Assembly: GCA_009602725.1 (NCBI GenBank)
Contig: WELB01000117.1
Span: 371,264 to 435,263 of the forward strand
Reading direction: 5' to 3'
From: Spirogloea muscicola
Lineage: Eukaryota; Streptophyta; Zygnematophyceae; Spirogloeales; Spirogloeaceae
Length of the DNA: 64,000 bases
Numbering within the stretch: position 1 is the stretch's first letter; the number at the start of each line of letters is the position of its first letter. Of the stretch, positions 63,514-64,000 are shown one piece after another. The notes under the pieces were generated by a model, which did no database searches, was not told the origin of the DNA, and saw nothing but the letters and a program-made list of their open reading frames with translations. Made by a program: the position numbers and the translations under genes.

Positions 63514-64000
63514 TCAGAGCTCGAGCACGAAGCGCTTGGGCTCCTCCCTGCGGGGCTGGCGCACGCGGCGGTCGAGGCGGGCGCCGAGCCCGAAGCCGTA
63601 GCCGAAGCCGACGCCGAGGCCGCAGCCGGCGCCGACGCCAAAGACGAGGCGCAGGGAGCTCCAGGGCGTCGTGTGGAAGCCCGCGCCGCCGGTCAGCGCC
63701 AGGCCTGCCACCACATTTATCCCACCAGCACCGCATATAATCATTAGCGACGCTGGCGGCTGGCAGTGCCAGAGCCGCCGCCCTGATACCAGACCCTTAT
63801 TTCTAGGCCTTGCTGAGCGGGGGCCAGCGCGGCCGTACCAATGCCGGCGCCGCAGCCGATGCCGACAACGCCGGCGGGGCCGGGGTTGAGCGGCGGCGCG
63901 CTCTCGCCGGGCTGCTCCGTGTACAGCCGCGGCAGCGGCAGCGGGAAGCGGCCGCCTCCGCCGCCGCCGCCGCCGCTGCGCTCCGGCGGCCGCTTCTGGC
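63514..64000 (-). CDS. Glycine-rich membrane-type protein, 3' part (gene runs off the window)
   Basis: Two exons visible on the minus strand: from the window edge to 63839, and 63704-63514. They join in phase (GGCATTG|GC). The protein reads FPLPLPRLYTEQPGESAPPL, NPGPAGVVGIGCGAGIG, LALTGGAGFHTTPWSSL and LVFGVGAGCGLGVGFGYGFG, then a basic tail ARLDRRVRQPRREEPKRFVL. The alternating Gly pattern resembles a family of small conserved plant proteins with one or two Gly-rich hydrophobic segments; I cannot name a function. The N-terminus lies beyond 64000. Confidence 0.68.
   Translation of the reverse strand, partial: PEAAAGAQRRRRRRRRPLPAAAAAAVHGAARRERAAAQPRPRRRCRHRLRRRHWYGRAGPRSARPRNKGLVSGRRLWHCQPPASLMIICGAGGINVVAGLALTGGAGFHTTPWSSLRLVFGVGAGCGLGVGFGYGFGLGARLDRRVRQPRREEPKRFVLEL

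Overview
The window looks like nuclear DNA of a green alga or other member of the plant lineage (Viridiplantae). Housekeeping genes are split by short GT-AG introns and are GC-rich. The ribosomal protein uL4 gene carries the C-terminal segment I know from plant homologues. EMC6, RPB10 and mitoribosomal mS33 are plainly eukaryotic. A copia element uses a primer-binding site matching the anticodon arm of initiator tRNA-Met. I cannot name the species. The assembly has one 992-base gap (19943-20934) and single ambiguous bases at 8455, 40394 and 60670.

Layout. 0.7-2.3 kb: a five-exon CAP/PR-1-type gene on the minus strand. 2.9-8.5 kb: transposon debris plus the first F-box/LRR gene copy. 8.7-11.2 kb: a small gene island with an orphan last exon of a fumarylacetoacetate-hydrolase-fold gene and the head-to-head pair RPB10 (minus) and mS33 (plus), whose start codons are 91 bp apart. 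13-57 kb: a repeat-rich block. 57-64 kb: a second gene island with RPL4, a DUF2256 gene, EMC6 and the 3' part of a glycine-rich membrane-protein gene.

The repeat block has two intertwined components. The first is an array of six direct repeats, all on the minus strand. Each full unit contains an F-box/leucine-rich-repeat gene, a spacer of about 0.9 kb, and a dead fragment of a non-LTR reverse transcriptase. Only the copy at 36.8-38.6 kb keeps an open reading frame through the F-box and almost all LRRs. The other five are broken by frameshifts, a nonsense codon, an inverted duplication or insertions.

The second component is a group of non-LTR retrotransposon families, called A, B, D, E and F here. 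They share one C-terminal design: a CxCG...H...C zinc knuckle, a PD-(D/E)XK-like nuclease segment, a conserved Q-R-S-x-A stretch, and a C-terminal signature S-D-x3-L-(T/S)-R-x-Y directly before the stop codon. Families A, B and E have a 3' tail with a G/C hairpin; D has different hairpins. One F-type copy (40.25-43.5 kb) still shows a Pro-rich N-terminal region, a finger-like motif and an RT with G-D-P-L-G and Y-A-D-D motifs. Most copies are 5'-truncated, some down to 28-30 bp.

Because the F-box units are paralogous, several insertions have their empty site elsewhere in the window, which exposes their ends and target-site duplications. This covers a TA-flanked MITE, a B element, very short tail insertions and two LTR elements: a copia element with 5-bp duplications and an internal deletion, and a solo LTR with 5-bp duplications. 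All positions, splice sites and identities were read by eye from the sequence; no search or alignment was run.
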